58,937 nucleotides of DNA from Candidatus Dadabacteria bacterium (lineage in GTDB: Bacteria; Desulfobacterota_D; UBA1144; Nemesobacterales; JADFKM01): assembly GCA_022564935.1 (NCBI GenBank), contig JADFKM010000005.1, positions 1 through 58,937 of the forward strand. The letters are read 5' to 3'. The position numbers were made by a program, and so were the translations under genes. Below the pieces are notes generated by a model. The model was not told where the DNA came from. It was given only the letters and a program-made list of their open reading frames with translations, and ran no database searches. Positions 7,749 through 16,811 of this stretch are shown one piece after another; the stretch's first letter is position 1; every line of letters starts with the position of its first letter.

Positions 7749-8825
7749 TTAGGATTCAGGGGCTTGGTTCATGACCTTGGCCTTGTAGTGTGAGTTGAGG
7801 GCTTGTGTGATCTCTTCGAGGTCGCCGTCAAGTATGGCCTCTATCTTGTGCAGCGTCAGTCCAATTCTGTGGTCTGTGATCCTGCCCTGTGGGAAATTGT
7901 AGGTTCTTATCTTTTCGCTCCTGTCGCCGCTTCCGACATGCGAGCGTCTCAGGTCAGAGATTTCGCTTTGCCTTTTCTCTTCTTCGAGCTCGAAGAGCTT
8001 GGCTCTTAGCATTCTCATACATTTTGAGCGGTTCTTGTGCTGCGACCTTTCATCCTGGCACTGAACCACGATACCCGTGGGCAGGTGCGTGACCCTGACG
8101 GCCGAGTCGGTTTTATTAACATGCTGGCCTCCGGGTCCCGACGCCCTGTACGTGTCGATTCTCAGGTCCCTTTCGTCGATATCCAATTCGTCCATCTCAT
8201 CGGGCTCCGGGATGACGACAACGGTCGAGGTGGAGGTATGGATTCTGCCGCCCGCCTCCGTCGAAGGTATTCGCTGTACCCTGTGGACTCCGCTTTCGTA
8301 TTTCAGCTTACCGTACACGCTACTGCCCTCTATGGCGGCAATTACCTCTTTTATTCCCCCAATCTCCGTTTCATTGATGTTCATGACCTCAACGCGCCAG
8401 CCGGTGCGCTCGGCAAAGCGTGAGTACATTCGAAACAGGTCGGAGGCAAAAAGCGCCGCCTCTTCCCCCCCGGTGCCGGCTCGAATCTCTAGGAAAACGT
8501 TCTTGGAATCGTTCGGGTCTTTGGGGAGCATAAGCTCCCTGAGCTGCTCCTGGAGGATGGAGCGTCTTTGCAGGAGCTCCCCCAGCTCTTCTTTTGCAAG
8601 CTCGCCCAGCTCCGGGTCAGCGAGCAGAGTCCTGTTTTTTTCAATCTCCTCGAGGGTTTGCTTGTACTCCCGGTACGTCTCGACTATTTCTATAATTTCC
8701 GAGCGCTGCTTTGAATAACGGTGGATTTCGGTGGGTGAGATATCGGGCTGGCTTAGGATTTCCTCAATATGAAGGTACTTTTTTTCTATCTCCTCAAGAC
8801 GCCTCAACATTCCATTTTCACTCAT
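7749..8825 (-). CDS. prfA: Peptide chain release factor 1
   Basis: 358 aa, full length. It has the codon-recognition tripeptide of class-I RF1 in [11 protein letters not shown] (P-x-T). The catalytic GGQ loop reads [19 protein letters not shown]1 ends translation at UAA/UAG by positioning water at the peptidyl-tRNA ester. The GGQ Gln is normally methylated by PrmC, often encoded next to prfA, but no prmC is present in this window. A 275-bp stretch downstream (7474-7748) shows no gene or clear terminator. Confidence 0.97.
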   Translation of the reverse strand: MSENGMLRRLEEIEKKYLHIEEILSQPDISPTEIHRYSKQRSEIIEIVETYREYKQTLEEIEKNRTLLADPELGELAKEELGELLQRRSILQEQLRELMLPKDPNDSKNVFLEIRAGTGGEEAALFASDLFRMYSRFAERTGWRVEVMNINETEIGGIKEVIAAIEGSSVYGKLKYESGVHRVQRIPSTEAGGRIHTSTSTVVVIPEPDEMDELDIDERDLRIDTYRASGPGGQHVNKTDSAVRVTHLPTGIVVQCQDERSQHKNRSKCMRMLRAKLFELEEEKRQSEISDLRRSHVGSGDRSEKIRTYNFPQGRITDHRIGLTLHKIEAILDGDLEEITQALNSHYKAKVMNQAPES

Positions 8826-8892
8826 TTTCGAGTATTATGATTACATAACTTGAATAAATTTCAAGATAAGATTAAACTCTTGCCTTATCAGT

Positions 8893-9102
8893 GTGGAAAA
8901 GATAGATATCCTAGAAAACAAAATCAAAGTCGCTCTCTCGATGAAGGCGAAACTGGAGGCTGAAAGGAGAGAGATGTTGGAAGAGTTAAATAGGCTGCGA
9001 CATTTTGTGCGCATTCTGGAAACGGAAAAGGGAGAAGTGAAGTCCAGGTTGGAAGAGATTATCGATAAGATTGAGATTTATCTGAGCAGAGAGGGAAAGT
9101 AG
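8893..9102 (+). CDS. Small coiled-coil protein, ZapB-like
   Basis: 69 aa from a GTG at 8893. The whole sequence is a heptad coiled coil (KIDILENKIKVALSMKAKLE, then EEIIDKIEIYLS). It ends four bases before the ATG of zapA, so the two are almost certainly co-translated. A short coiled coil preceding zapA suggests a ZapB-like division-ring stabiliser. The call rests on context, because coiled coils carry little family signal. Confidence 0.6.
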   Translation: MEKIDILENKIKVALSMKAKLEAERREMLEELNRLRHFVRILETEKGEVKSRLEEIIDKIEIYLSREGK

Positions 9103-9106
9103 TTTA

Positions 9107-9472
9107 ATGAAAAGCGTTAAGATCAGTTTTCTAGGCAACGAATATCTCGTAAAGACCGATGCCGAAGAGGACTATGTGAAACAAATCGCCAATTATATGG
9201 AAGAAATCGTCAGAGATACCTCTCCTAACCTGGGAAGTATAAAAATTCCTCTTCCCCTATTTCTCTCCACTCTCAAAATCGCCGACGACCTGTTTAGGTT
9301 GAAGAGTGAGTACGAGGAGTACAAAAGCAGTGCTGAGGAAAAAACAAGAAGATTGGTTGCCATGTTCGATGACGCACTCGGGGAAACTGATCCTACAGAG
9401 ATTGGGTCAGGCGGGGAAACAGAATCCGAAGAAGATCAGAGAAAACCCGGTACGTTTAAAAGCTGGAGTTGA
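9107..9472 (+). CDS. zapA: Cell division protein ZapA
   Basis: 121 aa. The N-terminal globular part (KSVKISFLGNEYLVKTDAEE, YVKQIANYMEEIV) and the following helix (LFLSTLKIADDLFRLKSEYE) match ZapA, which bundles FtsZ filaments at midcell. The acidic C-terminal tail (SGGETESEEDQRK) is longer than in many homologues. The 3' end overlaps the next reading frame by about 100 nt. In many bacteria zapA precedes the 5-formyl-THF cyclo-ligase gene, as here. Confidence 0.85.
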   Translation: MKSVKISFLGNEYLVKTDAEEDYVKQIANYMEEIVRDTSPNLGSIKIPLPLFLSTLKIADDLFRLKSEYEEYKSSAEEKTRRLVAMFDDALGETDPTEIGSGGETESEEDQRKPGTFKSWS

Positions 9473-10094
9473 TGAAGTTGCTGTTAGCGGTTCAATTGGT
9501 TTAATCGAAAATCCCGACGTATTAACTCGAAAGGGCGAGATAAGGGCTGTGTTCAGAAAACGGAGAATGCAGCTTTCAGGGGCCCGTCGCTCCGTACTCA
9601 GCGGTTTAGTAGCCGAGAATCTATTTAGCCTCGAGCGTTACAGAGCGGCCCGTACCGTAGCCCTTTATTCCCCAATAGCGGGTGAGGTAAGCACTCTAGA
9701 GATATTCGAGAACTCCGTGCGTTTCGGGAAAGCCGTTTACTTCCCGAGAGTGGAGGGCTCTGAGCTTGAGTTCGGACGTGTATGCGAGATGAGTGAGCTC
9801 GCAGTAGAGAGTTACGGAATCCCCGAGCCCCCCCGTAGCTCCCCATCGATAAGCATAAATGACATAGACCTCGCAATCATACCTTGCGTGGCCTTCGACC
9901 GCTCAGGCGGGAGGCTTGGCTACGGCCATGGGTATTACGACCGTTCGATAGGCGGCGTTGAGCGCAGGAGAAGGGTGGCCTTAGCCTACGGTTTTCAGGT
10001 GGTTGACGCTCTGCCTAATGAGAAGAGCGATGTGGAGATGGGACTTGTGGTGACTGATGAGGGGACGATTTTTTGCGAAGGAGGAAGAACATGA
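9369..10094 (+). CDS. 5-formyltetrahydrofolate cyclo-ligase
   Basis: Converts 5-formyl-THF to 5,10-methenyl-THF using ATP. The core begins at GEIRAVFRKRRMQLSGARR and contains ALYSPIAGEVST. The Gly-rich nucleotide/folate loop is FDRSGGRLGYGHGYYDR, typical of the family (FthC/YgfA). The start is unclear. The first ATG in a sensible place is 9369, inside zapA, but the conserved domain begins only around 9520 and no ATG, GTG or TTG with a ribosome site lies between. A non-canonical start or a long non-conserved extension are both possible. The stop overlaps the rny ATG in an ATGA. Confidence 0.85.
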   Translation: MTHSGKLILQRLGQAGKQNPKKIRENPVRLKAGVDEVAVSGSIGLIENPDVLTRKGEIRAVFRKRRMQLSGARRSVLSGLVAENLFSLERYRAARTVALYSPIAGEVSTLEIFENSVRFGKAVYFPRVEGSELEFGRVCEMSELAVESYGIPEPPRSSPSISINDIDLAIIPCVAFDRSGGRLGYGHGYYDRSIGGVERRRRVALAYGFQVVDALPNEKSDVEMGLVVTDEGTIFCEGGRT

Positions 10095-11647
10095 TTATAT
10101 GGTATGCGTTTACAGGAATAGTTGCAATGGCCATAGGCGCCGGAGCGCATTTTGCTTATAGGGCTTTGATAGAGGGTAGAGACGCTGCCGTGAAGAAGAC
10201 CGAAGGGCAGAAGATTGTGGATGAAGCCAGGGCTGAGGCGGAAAAGATCCGTAAGGAGGGGGAGCTCAAGGCTAAAGAGATCGTGGCTGATAAGAAATCC
10301 GAAATGGATAGAGAGATCAGGGAGAGCCAGAAGGAGTTTGCGAAAATGGAAAAGAGGATTCTCTCCAGGGAAGAGAACCTTGATAAAAAATACGAAGCCT
10401 TGGAGAGACGTGACGCCAATTTCGCAAGGAAAGAACAGGAGGTTCGGGAGCGGGAAGCCCAGATAGAGAGCAAGCAGGCAGAACTCGATGCAGTTGTGGA
10501 AGAGGCGAGGAGAAAGATTGAGTATATAGCGGGAATGAGCAGGGAGGACGCTAAAAACGAGCTTGTTAACATCATAGAAGACGAGGCCAGGGTTGAGGCC
10601 GCCAAGAGACTTAAGCAGATCGAAGACGACCTGAACGACAAGAGCGAAGAGTTGGCCAAGAACATAATCTCCATTGCCATACAGAGGTATGCTGGCGAGT
10701 ACACGAGCGAGAAGACCATAACCGTTGTTAATCTGCCCTCAGACGATATGAAGGGAAGGATTATCGGACGGGAAGGCAGAAACATCCGCTCAATCGAGGC
10801 ACGCACAGGGGTGGACATCATAATTGACGACACTCCGGAGACGGTCGTGCTTTCCTCTCTCAATCCCATCAGGCGTGAGGTGGCCAGAATCTCCCTTGAG
10901 AAGCTGATTGCGGACGGACGCATACACCCGGCTAGGATAGAAGACGTGGTTACAGAGGTCGAGGGGGAAGTGGATAGAGAGATACAGAAGGTAGGCGAGC
11001 GGGCGGTGTTCGATGTCGGCGCCTCAGGTATGCATCCCGACCTCGTTAAGCTCATAGGTAAGCTTAAGTTCAGGACCAGTTACTCCCAGAACATCCTCAA
11101 CCATTCCCTAGAGGTCGCGTTTATCTCCGGGATCATAGCGTCTCAGCTCGGCGTCAACCCCAAGCTGGCTAAAAGGGCGGGGCTGCTCCACGATATAGGC
11201 AAGTCCGTCGACCATGAGGTGGAGGGCTCCCATGTCGATATAGGAGCCAATCTGGTGAGAAAGTATGGCGAAATCCCTGAAATTGTTGAAGCCGTAACTT
11301 CAAACCATAACCCGAACTCGAACTCCATTCTTGCCGTGATTATCCACGCGGCCGACGCAATATCCGCCGCTAGGCCCGGAGCCAGGCTGGAGATGTACGA
11401 GTCGTATGTGCAAAGGATAAATGATATGGAGAACATTGCGGCCAGTTTCAAGGGTGTGGAGAAGTGCTATGCCATACAGGCAGGCAGAGAGGTGCGGGTG
11501 ATAGTGGAGAGCTCTAAGATAAACGACGATGAGGCGGTGCTGCTTTCTATGGAGATTGCCAAGAGAATACAGAGCGAGGTCGCATATCCTGGGCAGGTGA
11601 AGATCACGGTGATCAGGGAAGTGCGCTCAAGCGCCTATGCATCATAA
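10091..11647 (+). CDS. rny: Ribonuclease Y
   Basis: 518 aa from ATG 10091, which follows GAAGGAGGAAG. The N-terminus is a membrane anchor (IIWYAFTGIVAMAIGAGAHF), then a long charged coiled coil to about residue 200. Next come a KH RNA-binding domain (GRIIGREGRNIRSIEARTG) and an HD phosphohydrolase domain with the metal pair in LLHDIGKSVDHEVEGSH. RNase Y starts decay of many mRNAs at the membrane in bacteria lacking RNase E-centred decay. It overlaps the upstream gene by 4 nt and is followed by a ymdB-type gene, a known conserved neighbour. Confidence 0.97.
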   Translation: MIIWYAFTGIVAMAIGAGAHFAYRALIEGRDAAVKKTEGQKIVDEARAEAEKIRKEGELKAKEIVADKKSEMDREIRESQKEFAKMEKRILSREENLDKKYEALERRDANFARKEQEVREREAQIESKQAELDAVVEEARRKIEYIAGMSREDAKNELVNIIEDEARVEAAKRLKQIEDDLNDKSEELAKNIISIAIQRYAGEYTSEKTITVVNLPSDDMKGRIIGREGRNIRSIEARTGVDIIIDDTPETVVLSSLNPIRREVARISLEKLIADGRIHPARIEDVVTEVEGEVDREIQKVGERAVFDVGASGMHPDLVKLIGKLKFRTSYSQNILNHSLEVAFISGIIASQLGVNPKLAKRAGLLHDIGKSVDHEVEGSHVDIGANLVRKYGEIPEIVEAVTSNHNPNSNSILAVIIHAADAISAARPGARLEMYESYVQRINDMENIAASFKGVEKCYAIQAGREVRVIVESSKINDDEAVLLSMEIAKRIQSEVAYPGQVKITVIREVRSSAYAS

Positions 11648-11677
11648 TCTGTGTAGAGAAGTTTGTTGCTGATTACT

Positions 11678-11716
11678 CCCGGGGGGGCGAGATAAAATAT
11701 CCTCCTCCGGGTTTTT
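11678..11716 (+). terminator. Rho-independent terminator after rny
   Basis: CCCGGGGGGG pairs (with two G-U pairs) with CCTCCTCCGGG around an AT-rich loop, followed directly by TTTTT. It lies 30 nt after the rny stop and before the ymdB-type gene. Confidence 0.55.
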
Positions 11717-11745
11717 GGTGTTTTCTTAAAAACTTACAGAGGACA

Positions 11746-12534
11746 ATGCGCATTTTTTTCATCGGGGACATTGTGGGCGCTCCCGGCAGGAGCGCAGTGC
11801 GCGACATCGTGCCTGTATACGCCGAGCGAATGGGGGTGGATTTCGTAATTGCCAACTGCGAAAATTCTGCCTCAGGCAGGGGAGTGACCCCCAAAATTGT
11901 CGAATTCCTCCTCGGGGCCGGAATCGATGTCCTCACCTCCGGCAACCACATCTGGGACAGGCCCGAGATCATTCCCTACATCGACGGCGAGCCGCGCCTT
12001 ATCCGCCCTGCTAATTACCCGGAGGGCGCTCCCGGCAGGGGTGTAGGGGTGTTTATTTCCAGGGGCGGGGTAAAGGTGGCGGTGCTCAACCTGTGCGGCA
12101 AGCTGTTTATGGATTCGTATGAAAACCCATTTGCCGCGGCCGACGGACTGGTGGAAAAAGCTGCCGATAATACGCCTATTGTGATCCTCGATTTTCACGC
12201 AGAGGCCACCTCCGAGAAGCTCTCGATGGGCTGGTACCTCGACGGCAGGGTTAGCGCCGTGCTGGGGACGCACACACACGTGCAGACCGCGGACGATAGG
12301 GTTCTGCCCGGGGGCACGGCATACATCACAGACGTCGGTATGACAGGGAGCATGGACTCTGTTATCGGTATGGACAGGGAAAAGGCCATGGCTAAGTTCC
12401 TCACCCTCATGCCCCAGCGTCTTGAGCCTGCCACGGAAAACGTAGTGTTGCAAGGGGTTTTGATGGACATAGACCCCGAATCGGGAAGGGCGCTTGGTAT
12501 CGAAAGGATGAACTTGAGAGAGGGGGGTATTTAG
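11746..12534 (+). CDS. ymdB: YmdB-family metallophosphoesterase
   Basis: 262 aa. It has the binuclear-metal motifs FFIGDIVGAPGR, NCENSASGRG, TSGNHIWDRPE, DFHAEATSEK and GTHTHVQTAD, the signature of the YmdB cyclic-nucleotide phosphodiesterase family. In Bacillus YmdB hydrolyses 2',3'- and 3',5'-cyclic nucleotides and influences motility and biofilm genes together with RNase Y. The rny-ymdB order here fits that link. The frame starts ATGCGCATT; no strong ribosome site is visible. A terminator lies just upstream, so it may have its own promoter or depend on read-through. Confidence 0.9.
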   Translation: MRIFFIGDIVGAPGRSAVRDIVPVYAERMGVDFVIANCENSASGRGVTPKIVEFLLGAGIDVLTSGNHIWDRPEIIPYIDGEPRLIRPANYPEGAPGRGVGVFISRGGVKVAVLNLCGKLFMDSYENPFAAADGLVEKAADNTPIVILDFHAEATSEKLSMGWYLDGRVSAVLGTHTHVQTADDRVLPGGTAYITDVGMTGSMDSVIGMDREKAMAKFLTLMPQRLEPATENVVLQGVLMDIDPESGRALGIERMNLREGGI

Positions 12535-12553
12535 GTGGATGTTTGAGGAGGAA

Positions 12554-12805
12554 TTAACCGCGCTGGAGCGCAAACACCTCGACAAACGGGGTGATCCTGA
12601 ATGAACCTGTCACGAAAGGGTCGCTTGCCGTAGCGACCCTTCTCCATTCCTTCTCGGACATGAAGTGCATAAAACCGGGGGTGAAGGCGATGAAATTGGG
12701 GATGTCGCGAATGTGCTCCACCAATACCATCCTGCCTTCGGCGGCTAACACCCTTTTCGGCTCCCCGTTCACTGGCGTCAGCGGATTTCCCCTTATTTGG
12801 TGCAC
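12554..12805 (-). pseudogene. C-terminal remnant of a class I SAM-dependent methyltransferase
   Basis: The 83-aa frame reads EPKRVLAAEGRMVLVEHIRD, FTPGFMHFMSEKEWRRVA, and ends FRITPFVEVFAL. This is the pattern of the last third of Methyltransf_11/12-type enzymes: the 'VL-x-x-GGR' strand, the EH motif, then a C-terminal strand pair. The SAM-binding glycine loop and everything N-terminal to it are missing. The upstream side runs straight into the divergent nitrilase gene at 12851. The usual PGG turn reads AEG. It is probably a decayed gene left between ymdB and nitrilase. Confidence 0.6.
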
Positions 12806-12812
12806 GGGTTAT

Positions 12813-12834
12813 ATTAATACCTTGTTAATACAAG
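12813..12834. promoter_or_regulatory. Phased TTAATAC direct repeat and palindrome before nitrilase
   Basis: ATTAATAC (12813-12820) and GTTAATAC (12824-12831) recur 11 bp apart, one helical turn. The second copy is part of the inverted repeat CTTGT-TAAT-ACAAG (12821-12834). The site sits 17 bp before the nitrilase ATG, where an operator would be expected. No regulator gene is adjacent. Confidence 0.35.
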
Positions 12835-12850
12835 AGGGGGTGAATCGGGA

Positions 12851-13891
12851 ATGGACGAGGTGAGGTTTATAGCGGCGGCCGTTCAGGCGGCGCCTGTGTT
12901 CTTGAATGGGGAAGAGTCGGTGGGCAAGGCGTGCGCTCTGATAGAAGAGGCGGCTGATAGCGGCGCGAGGCTGATAGTGTTTCCCGAAGCGTTTATCCCC
13001 GCTTACCCCTACTGGCCCAAAGACCTGGGCACGGCCTCAGGCAGGAAGCTCGTCCTCGACGCATACACGGAGCTTTTCAAGAACTCCGTTGAAGTCCCAA
13101 GCCCCTCCACCGATAAAATTTCAAAGGCCGCAAAAGACGCCGGAGCATGCGTTGTAATAGGCGTTAACGAGAGGGAAGGGGGCACGTTGTACAACACGAT
13201 GCTCTTTTTCGGAAGCGAAGGGGGGATAATTGGCAGGCACAGGAAGCTCATGTCCATAGACAGTGAGAAGTGCATCTGGGGTATGGGCGGGGCGGAAGAC
13301 CTGACGGTGGTCGACACGGAGCTCGGCAGGCTGGGCGGGTTCTTCTGCTATGAGCACCACATGACCCTTGCGAAATACGCCATGTTCACCAAGGGAGAGC
13401 AGGTTCACGCCGGCCTTTGGGTGGGCCACGGCTTCGTCAAGCCCACGATGGACTTTGCGAGCAGACAGTACGCCTTCGAGGGTCAGGTGTTCGTTATCGC
13501 CGCGTCCCAGTACCTCGATGAAAGCATGATTCCCGACGGCTTCCCCCTCAAGGAGCAAACCGCTTGGGACTACCCCGGCGGCAGTGGCATCATCAGCCCC
13601 CGCGGCGAATACATAGCAGGGCCCCTATATGACAAGGAGGGCATCGTTTATGCGGAGATCGACATGGATATGATCATCCGGGCGAAGGCGGTCATAGACG
13701 GCGTGGGGCACTTCTCACGCCCCGACATACTGAGGCTGGATATGGCTCCCTCAAGCGGCGCAACAGCGTCAGGTGAGCTGGAGGAGATGAGGAAATCGAT
13801 CGATGAGCTGAGGGACGCTCAGGCACGGCTCGAAGCCAAGATCGAGGGGCTGGTTGACAGCCTTTCTGCCGGTAAGAAGTGGGTGAGGTAG
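12851..13891 (+). CDS. Nitrilase-family C-N hydrolase
   Basis: 346 aa. The Glu-Lys-Cys triad of the nitrilase superfamily is visible: Glu at about 46 (VFPEAFIPAYPYWP), Lys at about 132 (GRHRKLMS) and Cys at about 166 (GGFFCYEHHMTLAKYAM). The PAYPYWP stretch and the WVGHGF region resemble true nitrilases (branch 1, nitrile to acid plus ammonia), though CYEH is a variant of the usual CWEN. The C-terminus ends in a predicted coiled coil (EEMRKSIDELRDAQARLEAK). GAGGGGG lies before the ATG. It stands alone and converges on ppdK with a 113-bp gap. Confidence 0.88.
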   Translation: MDEVRFIAAAVQAAPVFLNGEESVGKACALIEEAADSGARLIVFPEAFIPAYPYWPKDLGTASGRKLVLDAYTELFKNSVEVPSPSTDKISKAAKDAGACVVIGVNEREGGTLYNTMLFFGSEGGIIGRHRKLMSIDSEKCIWGMGGAEDLTVVDTELGRLGGFFCYEHHMTLAKYAMFTKGEQVHAGLWVGHGFVKPTMDFASRQYAFEGQVFVIAASQYLDESMIPDGFPLKEQTAWDYPGGSGIISPRGEYIAGPLYDKEGIVYAEIDMDMIIRAKAVIDGVGHFSRPDILRLDMAPSSGATASGELEEMRKSIDELRDAQARLEAKIEGLVDSLSAGKKWVR

Positions 13892-14004
13892 AGAGGCCAT
13901 AAAATAAAAAACGAATACATGTATGAGTATCGGGAGTAGCTGTTCCGTAGGTGGTGAGTTTCTTAAATGAGCTTGTTATAGTTATATGTTAGCATTGAAT
14001 TATA

Positions 14005-16791
14005 TCAACCCCCTTCCAGCTTCTCCTTGATCGCGGCCCTTGCAGCGGCGAGGCGCGCTATGGGCACGCGGTACGGGGAGCAGCTAACGTAGTCGATGCC
14101 CAACCCGTGACAGAACTCGATTGAGGCGGGGTCACCTCCGTGCTCGCCGCAGATGCCCACCTTGAGGTTAGGCCTTGCTTCCTTGCCCTTCTGATAGGCG
14201 TAGCGCATGAAGGCCCCAACGCCCTTTACATCGATCGTCGAGAAGGGGTCTTTTTCCAGCATATCCACCTCTTTGTCTCCGAAAGACACCTTCATTTGCA
14301 TGTACGGTATGATGAACTTTGCGGCGTCGTCGCGCGAGAAGGCAAACACGGCCTGCGTCAGGTCATTCGTGCCGAACGAGAAGAACTCGGCCTCTTTGGC
14401 TATATTGTCCGCCACAAGCACCGCGCGGGGGACTTCAATCATCGTGCCCACGCGGTATCTGATTTTCTTTTTGTACTTTTTGATCACGTCCTTGGCCACT
14501 TCTTCGATTATGTTCTTCTGCGCTTTAAATTCGTTGAGCATTCCCACGAGCGGTACCATGATCTCGGGGATTACCTTTATGCCTTCGGCCGTCGCCTCGC
14601 AGGCGGCTTCCATAATGGCGCGAGTCTGCATGCGCGTTATCTCGGGCATCAGGATGCCGAGCCTGCATCCCCTGAACCCCAGCATCGGGTTGAACTCGTG
14701 AAGTTCCTCAACCCTCTTTAGAACGGTGAGTTTTTCTTTCAGCTTCCTTTTCGAGCCCCCCTTGAGCTTGATCTCCTTTATATCCATCAATAGGTCGGTG
14801 TGCTTGGGCAGGAACTCGTGCAGGGGCGGGTCGAGCAGCCTTATGGTGACGGGGTAGCCGTTCATCTCCCTGAATATGCCCTTGAAGTCCTCTTTTTGCA
14901 TGGGGAGCAGTTTGTCTAGGAACTTGATCCTCTTCTCGGTTGTCTCGGCCATTATCATCCCCTGCATCAACGGGACGCGGTCTTCATGGAAGAACATGTG
15001 CTCCGTGCGGCAGAGCCCAATGCCATGGGCGCCGAATTTCACTGCAATGGCAGATTCGTACGGGGTGTCGGCGTTTGTGCGGATGCCGAGCCTCCTGGCC
15101 CTGTCCGCCCACTTGAGGATGGTGGTGAATACAACGTACTTCTCCGACTTTTCGGGGGGAATTTTGCCTTCGATGACCTGAATGACCTCTGATGAGATCA
15201 CGGGGATGTCTCCCGGGCACACCGTTCCGTCGAACCCGTCGATGGAGATGTAGTCACCTTCTTTTACTTCCAGGCTGCCGACCCTGAACAGCTTCGAGCT
15301 TTCTTTAACCTCGATGTTTTCCACGCCGACGACGCACACCTTGCCCATCTGCCTCCCCACCACGGCGGCGTGGCTGGTGCGTCCTCCCCTGGCGGTGAGT
15401 ATTCCTTCGGATACCGCCATTCCGTGTATGTCGTCGGGGCTCGTTTCCCTTCTAACCAGTATCGCCCTCTCGCCCTTGTCCTTAAATTTGATAGCGGTGT
15501 CGGGGTCGAAGCACACCCGGCCTGCGGCGGCCCCTGGTGAGGCTGGCAGGCCCACTGCGATAACATCGAAGTTCTTTTTTTCCTCCGGGTTGAATATCGG
15601 GAAAAGGAACTGCTCGATGTGCTCGGGCTCGATTCTCATAAGGGCCTCTTCGGTATTAATAACCCTTTCCCTGACCATATCGTATGCTATTTTGGCTGCC
15701 GCAATGCCGGTGCGTTTGCCCGTCCTTGTCTGGAGCAGGTAGAGCCTCCCATCCTCGATGGTGAATTCGAAGTCCTGCATATCGTGGAAGTGCTTTTCGA
15801 GTCTTTTTGCAGTGTTGCAGATCTGTTTGTAAACGTCGGGAAGCTCATACTCCATCGTTTCTATCAGCTTGGGTGTTCTAGTGCCCGCGACAACGTCCTC
15901 TCCCTGGGCGTTAATCAGGTACTCGGCGTAGAGCTTCTTTTCCCCCGATGACGGGTCTCGTGTGAAGCCCACGCCCGTGGCGCAGTTGCCGCCTTTGTTC
16001 CCGAATACCATCGTCTGCACGTTTACCGCCGTGCCTATGTCGTGGGGGATATTGTACTGCTTCCTGTAGAAGACCGCCCGGGGGTTGTGCCATGATAGTA
16101 ATACCGCCGTTATGGCCATGTAGAGCTGCTTTTTGGGCTCCTGTGGGAAGCTTTTCCCCGTTTGTTTCTTCACCAGCGCTTTGAATCTGTCCACTAATTT
16201 TTTAAGGGCCACCACGTCCAGGTCGATGTCCTGCTTGGCTCCGTATTTCTTTTTCATCGAGTCGATGATGTTTTCGAAGAGGTCCTTATCGACCCTCTCT
16301 ACGACGCTGGCGAACATCTGGATGAACCTCCGGTAAGCGTCCCAGGCAAACCGAGGGTTCCCTGTTTTCTCGGCCAGGCCCTCGACGCTCTTGTCGTTGA
16401 GACCGAGGTTAAGGATGGTGTCCATCATTCCGGGCATCGAAAATTTTGCCCCGGAGCGCACCGAGACCAGTAGCGGGTCGCTCGTGTCGCCCAGCGCTTT
16501 CTTGTTGATTTTCTCAAGGGAGCGGATGTTCTTTTCAATTTCGGCTCTTACGCTCGTTGGGATGTGTTTTCTGCTGTCGTAGAAGAGCCTGCACACCTCG
16601 GTCGAAATGGTGAACCCGTGAGGAACCGGGATGCCGATGTTAGTCATTTCGGCAAGCCCGGCGCCCTTGCCGCCGAGCACATCTTTCATATCCCCTGTGC
16701 CCGCCGCCCTCCCGCCGCCGAAGGGATAAACGTATCGGGCATTGAGCGGTTTCGGCGAGGCTTGTTTTTTCACTGCGGTCTTGGCACTCAT
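14005..16791 (-). CDS. ppdK: Pyruvate, phosphate dikinase
   Basis: 928 aa, close to the usual ~880-900. It interconverts pyruvate, ATP and Pi with phosphoenolpyruvate, AMP and PPi. The N-terminal ATP-grasp domain begins FGGGRAAGTGDMKDVLGGKG. The central swivelling His domain reads GGRTSHAAVVGRQMGKVCVV (phosphorylated His). The C-terminal PEP/pyruvate barrel has FGTNDLTQ, GICGEHGGDP and the catalytic Cys in YVSCSPYRVPIARL. It lies 20 bp downstream of glyS on the same strand and may be co-transcribed with glyQS. PPDK suggests PPi-linked glycolysis/gluconeogenesis. Confidence 0.97.
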   Translation of the reverse strand: MSAKTAVKKQASPKPLNARYVYPFGGGRAAGTGDMKDVLGGKGAGLAEMTNIGIPVPHGFTISTEVCRLFYDSRKHIPTSVRAEIEKNIRSLEKINKKALGDTSDPLLVSVRSGAKFSMPGMMDTILNLGLNDKSVEGLAEKTGNPRFAWDAYRRFIQMFASVVERVDKDLFENIIDSMKKKYGAKQDIDLDVVALKKLVDRFKALVKKQTGKSFPQEPKKQLYMAITAVLLSWHNPRAVFYRKQYNIPHDIGTAVNVQTMVFGNKGGNCATGVGFTRDPSSGEKKLYAEYLINAQGEDVVAGTRTPKLIETMEYELPDVYKQICNTAKRLEKHFHDMQDFEFTIEDGRLYLLQTRTGKRTGIAAAKIAYDMVRERVINTEEALMRIEPEHIEQFLFPIFNPEEKKNFDVIAVGLPASPGAAAGRVCFDPDTAIKFKDKGERAILVRRETSPDDIHGMAVSEGILTARGGRTSHAAVVGRQMGKVCVVGVENIEVKESSKLFRVGSLEVKEGDYISIDGFDGTVCPGDIPVISSEVIQVIEGKIPPEKSEKYVVFTTILKWADRARRLGIRTNADTPYESAIAVKFGAHGIGLCRTEHMFFHEDRVPLMQGMIMAETTEKRIKFLDKLLPMQKEDFKGIFREMNGYPVTIRLLDPPLHEFLPKHTDLLMDIKEIKLKGGSKRKLKEKLTVLKRVEELHEFNPMLGFRGCRLGILMPEITRMQTRAIMEAACEATAEGIKVIPEIMVPLVGMLNEFKAQKNIIEEVAKDVIKKYKKKIRYRVGTMIEVPRAVLVADNIAKEAEFFSFGTNDLTQAVFAFSRDDAAKFIIPYMQMKVSFGDKEVDMLEKDPFSTIDVKGVGAFMRYAYQKGKEARPNLKVGICGEHGGDPASIEFCHGLGIDYVSCSPYRVPIARLAAARAAIKEKLEGG

Positions 16792-16811
16792 TTTAAGGCG
16801 TTCTTTTCCCG

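Noticed and set aside
9103-9530. 6S RNA between zapA and the cyclo-ligase gene, as in proteobacteria
   Set aside because: The two genes overlap or nearly touch, leaving no room for a ~180-nt RNA.
10156-11055. 299-aa minus-strand frame opposite rny
   Set aside because: Ser/Leu-rich shadow of a strongly conserved RNase Y coding region with no motif or ribosome site.
14140-14721. Long plus-strand frames opposite ppdK and glyQ (also 19166-19771)
   Set aside because: Antisense to conserved catalytic domains, low complexity, no recognisable domain.
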